Shown: positions 1 to 6,726 of the stretch, in pieces
Position numbering within the stretch: the first letter of the stretch is position 1
Layout of the letters: each line of letters starts with the position of its first letter
Assembly: GCA_029945665.1 (NCBI GenBank)
Contig: JAQSCZ010000120.1
Coordinates: 1-64,000 of the forward strand
From: a bacterium
GTDB taxonomy: Bacteria > Bacteroidota > Bacteroidia > NS11-12g > UBA955
Length of the DNA stretch: 64,000 bases
Direction of reading: 5' to 3'
The notes under the pieces: generated by a model
The model's database searches: none
What the model was told of the DNA's origin: nothing
Seen by the model: only the letters and a program-made list of their open reading frames with translations
Position numbers and translations under genes: made by a program

Positions 1-2
1 TG

Positions 3-458
3 AGTTCTTTTCCGTATTTTTTTTATTTATTCAGACTTTCGGATAGTTATGATTTAACATCTAAAAATGAACTTACTGATAATAACGTTGCAGATATTTT
101 AGAAGACAAACAAGGAAATATTTGGATTGGAACTTTTTATGGGGGTGTGAGCAAATTTGATGGAAAAACCTTTACCAACTTTACTAAGGATGGAATTATT
201 GCAGGTGAAGAAGCTTACAATTTTTATGAAGACAACCTAGGTAATATTTGGTTTACGGCTGAAGGTTATGGAGTTTACCGATATGATGGCAGTAATTTCA
301 AACAATTCACAACTGAAGATGGCTTGACCTCAAATATCACGCAAAGTATACTAGAAGACACCAAAGGACAAGTTTGGTTTGGTAGCTGGCAAGGATTAAG
401 CATTTATGATGGACAAACAATTATGAATGCCAAGGACAAAGAACCTTGGACGAACTAA
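3..458 (+). CDS. Two-component regulator propeller (Reg_prop) protein, 3' part
   Basis: The reading frame is open from the left edge, so the gene starts outside the window. The visible 151 residues hold three repeats of the Reg_prop type (LTDNNVADILEDKQGNIWIG, a second ending in GNIWFT and a third ending in GQVWFG), each followed by a GVSKFDG- or GVYRYDG-like strand. In the family such repeats build the seven-bladed periplasmic sensor of hybrid two-component systems, or stand alone in secreted proteins. The protein ends right after the third repeat, with no kinase or Y_Y_Y domain, so it is a propeller-only protein or a truncated one. A GTG at 147 is an internal codon and not the likely start. 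An imperfect palindrome follows the stop within 5 bases. Confidence 0.75.
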   Translation, partial: SSFPYFFYLFRLSDSYDLTSKNELTDNNVADILEDKQGNIWIGTFYGGVSKFDGKTFTNFTKDGIIAGEEAYNFYEDNLGNIWFTAEGYGVYRYDGSNFKQFTTEDGLTSNITQSILEDTKGQVWFGSWQGLSIYDGQTIMNAKDKEPWTN

Positions 459-462
459 AACA

Positions 463-606
463 ACTGTTGCTAACAGTATGTATAAGAAATAGCGGGTTTA
501 CTGTTAAATCAAAGGTCAGTGCTTTTAATAAAAGCCACTGCCAAACTGAAAGTGAAGTGCTTTTAAATCCGCTACTTCTCATACACGCAAAACGTTAGTA
601 AACAGT
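463..606. repeat. attC-like imperfect palindrome 1
   Basis: The arms at 463-500 and 564-606 are inverted copies of each other. The outer part reads ACTGTTGCTAACAG against ACTGTTTACTAACG on the opposite strand. The inner part reads AAGAAATAGCGGGTTTA against GAGAAGTAGCGGATTTA. The roughly 60-base centre can form a further small hairpin. The TAACA...CGTTAG ends, the mismatched arms and the position directly between two same-strand genes are what one expects of an integron attC site. No integrase is visible and the exact RYYYAAC/GTTRRRY consensus is not met, so the attC label is inference. The inverted repeat itself is seen directly. Confidence 0.6.
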
Positions 607-637
607 ATTGAATAACAAACCAAAACAATTAATTAAA

Positions 638-1798
638 ATGAAAATAATAAGTAGCGTAATTTTTGTGTTTTTGAGCACATATTTATCATTTGGGCAATCA
701 CTACCCCCAAAACAAGCTTATCCGCTTAATGTTAAACAGATTCATAGTGGTCATAGTTTAACAGATCCTTTGTTTGCAAATTGGCCGGGACAATATGTAA
801 ACTTAATCGGAATTGTAAATGCTTTACCATCATGGCAACTTTTTGATGATATGGTTGGAAAATCCACAATTCCAGGTTCTAGTTTAAGATATAGGTGGGA
901 CAATCCACCCGGGTTTAGTTCACCAGATGCAAGAAATCAAATTGCTGATTGGGAAGTTCTTACAATTACAGAGAGAGTCCCGTTGCTTTACCAAGGAGGT
1001 AGTACCCAACAATGGTATTTAGATGGTATTCAAGAGCAAAAAAACTATTTATCAAATTTTGTTAATAACGCATGGAATAATGGCAAAAATGGAGATGGGG
1101 CGCCTACTTTATTGTGGACTACTTGGACAAATATAGATAACAGCAACGGACCTTGGCGTCAAATGTTAGATACACAAGGTGCAGAATTTGAAAGAATGCA
1201 AGACTATGCCAATTTGAATAGACCTATTGGAGCACCACCCGTTTACATAATTCCTGGTCACAAATTAATGGCAAGAATTTATGATGATATTCAACTTAGT
1301 CTTGTTCCTGGGATCACAAATATCAATGAGTTATTTATTGATAATATTCACACCAACTCCTTGGGTAATTATGCAATTGCAATGATACATTATGCCTGTA
1401 TGTTTAATAAAAGCCCTGTAGGCTTAACCAATGATTTAATGCCTAACCCTCCTGTTGGTTTTCAAATTCCATCTACAGCATTGGCTTTGTATTTACAGAC
1501 CGTTGTTTGGGAGGTCGTAACTAATTATCCGAGAACAGGTATAACTAGCATACCTGTAGGTAATTCTGAAGTGAGTTTTGTGCCAAATGATATAACTATT
1601 TATCCTAACCCCGTTAAAGATATGCTCTATTTAGACAAAAAAACGATTGATGATATTGGACAGATTAGAGTCTTTAATGCTATCGGCACGCTAATGTATT
1701 CAGGTAATGAATTAAGTATTGATGTAAGTCGATTTCCATTAGGTATTTATTTCTTACATTGTAAAACGTCTATTTTCAAACTCGTAAAACTAGAATAA
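638..1798 (+). CDS. Secreted SGNH/GDSL-hydrolase-like protein with T9SS sorting domain
   Basis: The protein is about 386 residues. The start is taken at ATG 638 because the upstream TTG at 608 would put ten polar residues before an otherwise normal signal peptide ending LSFGQ. After the signal peptide comes IHSGHSLTD, which resembles the block I serine motif of SGNH hydrolases. Near residue 245 there is DNIHTNSLGNY, which resembles block V with its Asp-x-x-His pair. The last 75 residues (from ITIYPNP to FKLVKLE) form a type A T9SS C-terminal sorting domain, so the protein should be exported and anchored at or released from the outer surface. Substrate is unknown. It lies between two attC-like palindromes, as cargo of the array would. 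Confidence 0.7.
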   Translation: MKIISSVIFVFLSTYLSFGQSLPPKQAYPLNVKQIHSGHSLTDPLFANWPGQYVNLIGIVNALPSWQLFDDMVGKSTIPGSSLRYRWDNPPGFSSPDARNQIADWEVLTITERVPLLYQGGSTQQWYLDGIQEQKNYLSNFVNNAWNNGKNGDGAPTLLWTTWTNIDNSNGPWRQMLDTQGAEFERMQDYANLNRPIGAPPVYIIPGHKLMARIYDDIQLSLVPGITNINELFIDNIHTNSLGNYAIAMIHYACMFNKSPVGLTNDLMPNPPVGFQIPSTALALYLQTVVWEVVTNYPRTGITSIPVGNSEVSFVPNDITIYPNPVKDMLYLDKKTIDDIGQIRVFNAIGTLMYSGNELSIDVSRFPLGIYFLHCKTSIFKLVKLE

Positions 1799-1807
1799 TA
1801 ATTGATA

Positions 1808-1916
1808 CTATTGCAAGAAAAATGCAAGATTCTACTTTATCTTTTGCAAGAAATTTGTAGTGTAACAGTAAATTTGTATTTCCAAAAATCGCCACCTTCG
1901 CTAAGCGCTCAAGCCA
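1808..1916. repeat. attC-like element 2 (copy A of a ~110-bp direct repeat)
   Basis: This stretch starts 10 bases after the SGNH-like gene and matches 3985-4097 at roughly 93 percent by eye, including an unbroken identical run from about TTTGTAGTGTAACAGTAAAT through to CTTCGCTAAGCGC. Compared with the copy at 3968-4099 the left outer arm is eroded: the GCGC of the left arm is gone, so this copy folds less well. A perfect Bacteroidota -7 box, TAAATTTG, lies inside at 1869-1876, about 86 bases upstream of the next start codon. A short open frame across it (1802-1987) is not considered a gene. Confidence 0.75.
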
Positions 1917-1961
1917 TTAAAGTGCATTTTATGAGACCATCAGGACAAACTGAAGCAGATT

Positions 1962-2996
1962 ATGAAAATTTTTCACGGTATAGCTAGAACAGCGTTTTGT
2001 ATTTTATTTTCGACAACTTTTTTGAGTTGGAAAACGGAGAAGAAAGACAATGACTGGACAAATGATAAATTAAAAGGAGAAGTTAAATCTATTACAGAAA
2101 GGTATGTACTATCTATTTCGCCATTCGACATATTCGAAAAACCTAAAGATTCTGCTCAGAAAAGTCAAATGAAGAAGGAAATGTTCTATGATCAAAAGGG
2201 CAACAAAATAGAATGGAATAGTATCAATAAAGATGGAAGCTTAGACTTTAAACGGAGATATAAATTTGATAAACAAGGAAATCTAATTGAACAGGGTAGT
2301 TATAATTTGGATGGGAGTATCAAATATTTGTCTGTCTATACCTACAATGACAAAGGACAAAATATCGAAGAAGGGAAGTCATACCATTCAGCAGAAATTA
2401 TAGAATCTAGAGGAACATTTAAATATGATGACAATGGCAATTTAATTGAATGGATTACATACAAATCTGATGAAGGTTTAATGAGTAAACTAACCTATAA
2501 ATATGATGAAAGCGGAAATAAAATTGAATATATATATTTTAATTCTCGTGGAAATATAAAATTCAGATACACCTATAAATATGACAAAAGCCATAATTTA
2601 ATTAGATGGGATAGTTATGATTCTGTTAAACATTCGCTTGGAAAGGCAAGCTATAAGTATGATGATAAAGGAAACCAGATTGAATCAAAAAGATACAAAT
2701 CAGATGGAAGTTTAGAAAATAAGGAAACCTCAAAATTTGATGACAAAGGAAATAAAATTAAATTTATCAGATACAATTCTGAGGGCAGTATAAATTATAA
2801 TTGGGCATATAAGTATGATGAATCAGGAAATATCATAGAATGGACTATCTATAATACTAAAAAAGATTCCAAGGCCAGATATTTAAAGTATAGTTATCAA
2901 TATGATTATGATAAAACAGGTAATTGGATTAAGAAAACTGAGTTTAAAAATGATGAGCTTATATTCATAATCGAACGTGACATTGTATATTTTTAA
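1962..2996 (+). CDS. YD/RHS-type repeat protein, exported
   Basis: 344 residues. An N-terminal hydrophobic segment (about residues 8-22) is followed by a domain of repeats of roughly 20-25 residues with the core Y.YD..GN.IE/W....DGS (for example KYDDNGNLIEW, KYDESGNKIEY and KYDDKGNQIES). This is the pattern of YD/RHS-like repeats, which fold into a long beta-sheet shell or filament. There is no C-terminal toxin domain and no T9SS signal. The position where a lipobox cysteine would be expected (FLSWKTEKK) holds Trp, one base away from Cys, so lipidation is not predicted. The start ATG is the first in frame and 45 bases past the preceding repeat. Function unknown; family assignment is moderately sure. 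Confidence 0.7.
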   Translation: MKIFHGIARTAFCILFSTTFLSWKTEKKDNDWTNDKLKGEVKSITERYVLSISPFDIFEKPKDSAQKSQMKKEMFYDQKGNKIEWNSINKDGSLDFKRRYKFDKQGNLIEQGSYNLDGSIKYLSVYTYNDKGQNIEEGKSYHSAEIIESRGTFKYDDNGNLIEWITYKSDEGLMSKLTYKYDESGNKIEYIYFNSRGNIKFRYTYKYDKSHNLIRWDSYDSVKHSLGKASYKYDDKGNQIESKRYKSDGSLENKETSKFDDKGNKIKFIRYNSEGSINYNWAYKYDESGNIIEWTIYNTKKDSKARYLKYSYQYDYDKTGNWIKKTEFKNDELIFIIERDIVYF

Positions 2997-3043
2997 TAGA
3001 AATTACATAGCATCTAAAAATAAAAAATAGATTAGAATGCCCA

Positions 3044-3171
3044 ATAACAAAGTGCACTTGCGCAATGCTTGTTTTGTGGTTTGGAAAGTTCTGCTTCCCA
3101 ACTACATTCGAATTTGATGAAATGTTTTGCGGCTTCAACCTCCGCACTGCGCAAGCCCTCAAAAGGTTATG
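3044..3171. repeat. attC-like imperfect palindrome 3
   Basis: The left arm at 3044-3064 (ATAACAAAG...CTTGCGCA) pairs with the right arm at 3149-3171 (TGCGCAAGCC...GGTTAT). Written on the same strand they read ATAACAAAGTGCACTTGCGCA and ATAACC...GGGCTTGCGCA, with mismatches in the middle. GCGTCAGC follows the right arm, and similar GTCAGC follows the right arm of the element at 3968. It begins about 48 bases after the YD-repeat gene and ends about 100 bases before higB. Open frames that cross it on both strands (near 2965-3348) are shadows of the palindrome. Confidence 0.6.
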
Positions 3172-3240
3172 CGTCAGCTTAAAAAACCGACAACAGAAAG
3201 AGAATAAAAAACAAATGTTTCCAAAATTAGAAACTTTGAG

Positions 3241-3248
3241 TATCTTTG
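3241..3248 (+). promoter_or_regulatory. Promoter -7 box for higBA
   Basis: TATCTTTG matches the Bacteroidota TAnnTTTG box exactly and lies 26 bases upstream of the higB ATG, predicting a 5' leader of roughly 20 bases. The promoter lies downstream of the attC-like element, so this toxin-antitoxin module carries its own promoter, as is usual for such modules in cassette arrays. Confidence 0.55.
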
Positions 3249-3274
3249 TGATGTTTAACAAATGACAGCAGTAA

Positions 3275-3616
3275 ATGAGATATTTTGAGACAAGGTTTAT
3301 GGAAGAAGCAAACGAGTTTATTGCAGAACTTGACCAAAAGACTATCAAAAAAATATTTTATAACATTGATCTTGCAGAGCAGACGAATGACCCGAAATTA
3401 TTCAAAAAATTACAAAATGACATTTGGGAACTTCGGACTAAATTTGGTGGACTTCAAATTAGACTACTTGCGTTTTGGGACAAGACTGACAACAAACAAA
3501 CTTTGGTAATTGCAACCCACGGTTTCATAAAGAAAGTAGACAAAGTTCCAGCAAACGAAATTGACCGAGCAGAAAGAATTAGAGATAAATATTTTCAGTA
3601 CAAATTAAAAAATTAA
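3275..3616 (+). CDS. higB: HigB-type (RelE/ParE superfamily, Gp49-like) toxin
   Basis: 113 residues, typical length for the phage Gp49-like/HigB branch of RelE toxins. The recognisable core is ELRTKFGGLQIRLLAFWD, followed by LVIATHGFIKKVDKVP and a basic C-terminal helix (AERIRDKYFQYK), the layout of ribosome-dependent mRNA interferases of this branch. It is followed after 4 bases by an XRE-type antitoxin gene, so the order is toxin first, antitoxin second, which is the hallmark of higBA. It acts in the cytoplasm and is probably autorepressed by the HigBA complex. Intact by inspection, with no internal stop. Confidence 0.88.
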   Translation: MRYFETRFMEEANEFIAELDQKTIKKIFYNIDLAEQTNDPKLFKKLQNDIWELRTKFGGLQIRLLAFWDKTDNKQTLVIATHGFIKKVDKVPANEIDRAERIRDKYFQYKLKN

Positions 3617-3620
3617 AAAA

Positions 3621-3947
3621 ATGGCAACCAAAGAAATCAAAACTTATTCGCTTACCGAAATGAAGGACAAGTATATCGGCAAGCTTGGGACAACTGACCG
3701 TGACGAGTATGAATACGAACTTCGCATGGATGTGCTTGGAAAAATGATTAAATCTGCAAGATTGGAACGCCGCTTGACACAAGAAGAACTTGGCAAGCTC
3801 GTTGGCGTACAGAAAGCTCAAATTTCTAAACTTGAAAGTAGTGCCAACAGCGCGACGATTGACACAGTTTTAAGGGTATTCAAAGCATTAAAAGCAGAGA
3901 TTAATTTTAACGTTAAACTCGAAGACAATTTTGTTAAACTTGCTTGA
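3621..3947 (+). CDS. higA: HigA-type XRE-family antitoxin
   Basis: 108 residues. A helix-turn-helix of the XRE/Cro type occupies about residues 38-92 (LGKMIKSARLERRLTQEELG, then VGVQKAQISKLE, then VLRVFKALKAEINF). The N-terminal 35 residues are charged and probably belong to the toxin-binding part. It starts 4 bases after the toxin stop, so the two genes are co-transcribed. In this family the antitoxin neutralises HigB and represses the shared promoter. The gene ends about 20 bases before the next attC-like repeat. Confidence 0.9.
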   Translation: MATKEIKTYSLTEMKDKYIGKLGTTDRDEYEYELRMDVLGKMIKSARLERRLTQEELGKLVGVQKAQISKLESSANSATIDTVLRVFKALKAEINFNVKLEDNFVKLA

Positions 3948-3967
3948 CAGAAAAGAAAGCCGAACCC

Positions 3968-4099
3968 ATAACAGCCGTTTTGCGCTATTGCGAGAAAAAA
4001 TGCAAAATTCTACTTTATCTTTCGCAAGAAATTTGTAGTGTAACAGTAAATTTGTATTTCCAAAAATCGCCACCTTCGCTAAGCGCCCAAACCGTCAGC
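3968..4099. repeat. attC-like element 4 (copy B, complete palindrome)
   Basis: The left arm ATAACAGCCGTTTTGCGCTA and the right arm ending TAAGCGCCCAAACCGTCAGC are imperfect inverted copies, with GCGCT/AGCGC as the best-paired core. The segment 3985-4097 is the second copy of the direct repeat at 1808-1916. It begins 21 bases after higA. An internal TAAATTTG (4047-4054) could serve as a promoter box for whatever follows, here the broken mazE. Two copies of one element on either side of other modules fit recombination-site behaviour. Confidence 0.7.
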
Positions 4100-4178
4100 A
4101 TTGATACTTAAAAAAATCTCGGAATTTGGATGTTTGAGAAATATGTAATAACTTTATAGTCACAATTCAGACAAGAAT

Positions 4179-4423
4179 ATGGAAAATCCATCATCAAAAT
4201 CGGAAATTCTAATGGACTTAGATTAAGCAAGTCAATTCTCGAGAAATATAGTATCAATGAAAGAGTTGAAATTATTCTAGAAAAAGGAAAAATTATACTT
4301 AAACCAATCGAAATCCCGAGAAAGAATTGGGAAGCAGCCTTCCAAAAAATGCATTCGGAAAACGATGATCATTTGTTAGTAAACGATGTGTTTGACAATG
4401 AAACTTTTGTTGAGTGGAAATAA
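4179..4423 (+). pseudogene. mazE: MazE/AbrB-type antitoxin, frameshifted at its start
   Basis: From 4184 the frame reads KSIIKIGNSNGLRLSKSILE and continues through a SpoVT/AbrB-like swapped-hairpin domain to DDHLLVNDVFD and a terminal EWK, all typical of MazE antitoxins of Bacteroidota. That frame has no ATG, GTG or TTG before an upstream stop at 4157. The obvious start, ATG at 4179, is one base out of frame: one extra A in the run at 4183-4186 would restore M-E-K-S-I-I-K. So the gene is broken by a single-base deletion in a homopolymer, either truly or through a sequencing error. The next gene is the remnant of its toxin partner. Confidence 0.75.
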
Positions 4424-4737
4424 TTTAGTATTCGATAGTTTTGGTCGACCTTGACCCGACTTTAGGCAGCGAAATAAAGAAGACAAGACCGTGTGTCATT
4501 GTTTAACCTGACGAGATGAATAAGTATCTTAATACTATTGTCTTAGCTCCAATGACGACAAACATGAAAAAGTATCCTACCAGAGTAGCGGTTGAACATG
4601 ATGGAAAAAAAGGAATGATTGTTATCGACCAAATCCGAACAGTCGAGAAAATACAAATTCTAAAAGTATTAGGTAAACTAACAAAGTCCGAAATCAAGGC
4701 CTGTAAGGCCGTTCTTAAGGAAACATTTGTAGACTGA
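4424..4737 (+). pseudogene. mazF: MazF/PemK-type endoribonuclease toxin, disrupted
   Basis: In the frame through 4444 the sequence reads VDLDPTLGSEIKKTRPCVIV, then a TAA stop at 4504-4506, then PDEMNKYLNTIVLAPMTTN and on to the stop at 4737. This is the MazF fold, with the DPT.GSE..K.RP substrate loop and the C-terminal DQIRTV motif. The stop replaces what is normally Ser (TCA to TAA is one base). Upstream of 4444 the frame also breaks: TTCGATAGTTTTGG looks like an F-D-x-Y-L-V start that has lost two bases, and no in-frame start exists. A 73-residue product from ATG 4516 would lack the N-terminal catalytic part. Three independent lesions across mazEF argue for real decay. Confidence 0.75.
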
Positions 4738-4749
4738 ACAAACCACTAA

Positions 4750-4880
4750 TGCTATCAAAGGTTATAAAAAATGGCGGGTGAAGTACATGATTGAAAGCTT
4801 GTAACTCTCATCAGCATTGGTGTTGGTTAACAAAAGACACCCTTGCAATCTGCCACAATTTATTCTCTCAACCTTTAGCA
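4750..4880. repeat. attC-like imperfect palindrome 5
   Basis: The left arm at 4750-4774 (TGCTATCAAAGGTTATAAAAAATGGC, of which the GGTTATAAAAAATGGC part matters most) pairs with the right arm at 4852-4880, which begins GCCACAATTTATTC and ends CAACCTTTAGCA, with bulges. It starts 12 bases after the mazF remnant, in the same position as the other palindromes relative to their upstream genes. Beyond it, 4881-5023 is AT-rich with a promoter box but no gene. Confidence 0.5.
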
Positions 4881-5010
4881 ATTAAAAGTCGATTCATCCC
4901 CAAGAACAATGAGCATTAGCAAATCAAATCTTTTTTTCTCCAAAAAATGTTAAAAGGTAATTTTATAGTCATTTTTATTATATACTTCATTTGTTTTAAA
5001 AAAATAAGCC

Positions 5011-5018
5011 TAAGTTTG
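5011..5018 (+). promoter_or_regulatory. Promoter -7 box for the 5024 lipoprotein gene
   Basis: TAAGTTTG fits TAnnTTTG. It ends only 5 bases before the ATG at 5024, so the transcript should start at or within a base or two of the start codon (leaderless). Confidence 0.5.
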
Positions 5019-5023
5019 ATAGT

Positions 5024-5434
5024 ATGAGACAATTAATTTATATTTTAGTGCTAGGACTATTACTGAGTAGTTGTAAAAAGTCCACTCCTTCACCCATTTC
5101 GGTGAATGATGGCACCTATGTGGGGGAAGTTACAATGCTACCTTCAACCAACTATATTATGCTAGCTACTTTTGAAGTTAAGGCCATTTCTTATACAAAA
5201 ATGAAACTATTATTTAGAAATGGTAATATTGTAGCTGAGGCAGATTTAAATGGTTCAAATTTTACGATCATCCCCACCAACTTCAAAATCAATGATGGTC
5301 AAACGGAATACCAAGGTATAATTACAGGTGAAGGTTCATTTGGGAAAAACACAATAACTTTAAGATGGCATGAGGAGAGCTTAAGCGTTAAAAATTCTTA
5401 CAGCGAATACAGCGGCACTTTAACTAAATTTTAA
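5024..5434 (+). CDS. Small lipoprotein of unknown function
   Basis: 136 residues. The N-terminus MRQLIYILVLGLLLSSCKKS is a signal peptide with lipobox and Cys at position 17, so the mature protein is about 119 residues, lipid-anchored and probably periplasmic or surface-facing. The rest is rich in short beta strands (DGTYVGEV, ATFEVKA, NFTIIPTNF, GSFGKNTITLRW) ending in YSGTLTKF. That resembles the small beta-sandwich lipoproteins common in Bacteroidota, where a GTY..TVT start and an F/Y-SGT end recur. No catalytic motif is seen. It is the last + strand gene of the accessory block and converges with the gene at 5448. Confidence 0.7.
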   Translation: MRQLIYILVLGLLLSSCKKSTPSPISVNDGTYVGEVTMLPSTNYIMLATFEVKAISYTKMKLLFRNGNIVAEADLNGSNFTIIPTNFKINDGQTEYQGIITGEGSFGKNTITLRWHEESLSVKNSYSEYSGTLTKF

Positions 5435-5447
5435 ACAGTTAGAGCAT

Positions 5448-5666
5448 TTAAAGTATCTCATCACCTTCATTCGAAAGCAACTCATTTTCCTTAGCTTCCA
5501 TTTCAAGCTTTCTTTTTTTGATGAATTGAATCAAATAATCGACCCCTAGCATTATGGCAAAAATAGCCATAGCAATACCATAGAGTATTGAAACATCGCT
5601 GCTTCCTGGCGTACCTGCATAAAGAGAACTGGCACTTAACAAAAAGAATCCGAGTATTTTTTTCAT
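5448..5666 (-). CDS. Small membrane protein, unknown
   Basis: 72 residues. A possible signal or first hydrophobic segment (residues 3-16) is followed by a short loop (GTPGSSDVS), a transmembrane helix (about 27-49) and a charged cytoplasmic tail (KKRKLEMEAKENELLSNEGDEIL). No family recognised. A -7 box TATCTTTG lies at 5687-5694, giving a leader of about 17 bases, and the near-palindrome TGACACGTGAGTCA (5667-5680) sits directly in front of the start codon inside that leader, where an operator could act. It runs convergent to the lipoprotein gene, with 13 bases between their stops. Confidence 0.6.
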   Translation of the reverse strand: MKKILGFFLLSASSLYAGTPGSSDVSILYGIAMAIFAIMLGVDYLIQFIKKRKLEMEAKENELLSNEGDEIL

Positions 5667-5686
5667 GACACGTGAGTCATTTTAAT

Positions 5687-5694
5687 CAAAGATA
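5687..5694 (-). promoter_or_regulatory. Promoter -7 box for the 5448-5666 gene
   Basis: On the minus strand the bases read TATCTTTG, an exact TAnnTTTG box, 20 bases from the start codon of the small membrane protein. Between box and start lies the dyad TGACACGTGAGTCA. Confidence 0.5.
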
Positions 5695-5714
5695 AAAAAT
5701 AAAATACCGAAATC

Positions 5715-6560
5715 CTATTTCTTATTCGAGAAACTATGAAGCGTTTCTTTCTCTTTAGCAGTCAAACTTTCAATACCCTTTTTATTTATCTTATCTAATA
5801 GTTTATCTACTTCCCATTCATTTTCGCGTTTCTTGGCATTGTACTTATCCTCGATTGTATAGGCTTGCTTGTTTGTTTTAAAAGGATTATCAACCAACAT
5901 CCAGTTGGGTTTATAAATAATAATAAAGATAAAAATAAGAGCGGGTACTAGAATTAAAACAATGGGTAAGCTATTTGTATTTAAACATTCGGGCTGTATG
6001 GCAATGGCAATTAATAAACCCACCAAACCACCCCCTAAATGTGCTTCATGCCCAATGGCATCTGTTTGCGACTTAATGCCATAGATAGTGTATAGAACAT
6101 ACAATAAACCATAGATCCAAGCAGGCATGTAATAGGGTAAACCGAAAAAGCCTATCTCTAAACCCGGGAAAACTGCAATACTAGCAAATACAATTCCACA
6201 GATAGCGCCAGAAGCACCAACAGCACTGTAATTACCATGGTGGCGATGAATATAAAGTGCCAATAAATTGCCACCAATTAAACTGGCAAAGTAAAGGAGT
6301 AAAAAATTTATTTCACCGAGTCCGTTTTCCAACACTTCGCCAAAACACCACAGACTCAACATATTTAAAATAAGATGTGGCCAACTTACGTGAAGAAAAC
6401 CCGCTGTAACTAATCTTTTATAATCGCGATTGATTAATATTGGATCGACTTCGAAAAGGTAGGCTTGGAAAAATGTAAAATTAGTGAACCCTTTATAAGA
6501 TATAATCAGGTTGATTAAAATAAGGAATGTACTAATTAACCCTATGTTTTCTGTTATCAT
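5715..6560 (-). CDS. Rhomboid-family intramembrane serine protease
   Basis: 281 residues with six to seven hydrophobic segments. Family signatures are the LHVSWPHLILNMLSLWCFG region (the H...N of the oxyanion area), GASGAICG with catalytic Ser near residue 117, and GHEAHLGGGLVG with catalytic His near residue 174. About 75 cytoplasmic residues follow the last helix (PFKTNKQAYTIEDKYNAKKR and on), a tail also found in other Bacteroidota rhomboids that may bind partners. It cleaves transmembrane segments of unknown substrates in the inner membrane. The start is the only ATG before the first helix. Confidence 0.92.
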   Translation of the reverse strand: MITENIGLISTFLILINLIISYKGFTNFTFFQAYLFEVDPILINRDYKRLVTAGFLHVSWPHLILNMLSLWCFGEVLENGLGEINFLLLYFASLIGGNLLALYIHRHHGNYSAVGASGAICGIVFASIAVFPGLEIGFFGLPYYMPAWIYGLLYVLYTIYGIKSQTDAIGHEAHLGGGLVGLLIAIAIQPECLNTNSLPIVLILVPALIFIFIIIYKPNWMLVDNPFKTNKQAYTIEDKYNAKKRENEWEVDKLLDKINKKGIESLTAKEKETLHSFSNKK

Positions 6561-6726
6561 AATTTAATTTTACTTGTATGAAGTAGGGAAACAAACATAA
6601 AATATTTATTTTACAAAATACATTCGATTTAAAAAATAGACTTCTACAAACCAATACCATCCTCACAATACTTATGCACCTACTTATTCATTTTTGCAAA
6701 AAAATACCTTTATTCGCATGACCATT

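Noticed and set aside
1802-1987. 61-residue open frame after the SGNH-like gene
   Set aside because: It lies almost entirely inside the direct repeat shared with 3985-4097, and the second copy does not keep it as a gene.
2965-3348. Open frames on both strands between the YD-repeat gene and higB
   Set aside because: They cross the palindrome at 3044-3171 and the higB start; no family pattern and low-complexity translations.
6694-6726. TTG at 6694 as start of the malic enzyme
   Set aside because: Adds non-conserved residues before MSTTKQQQ; two ATG codons follow close by.
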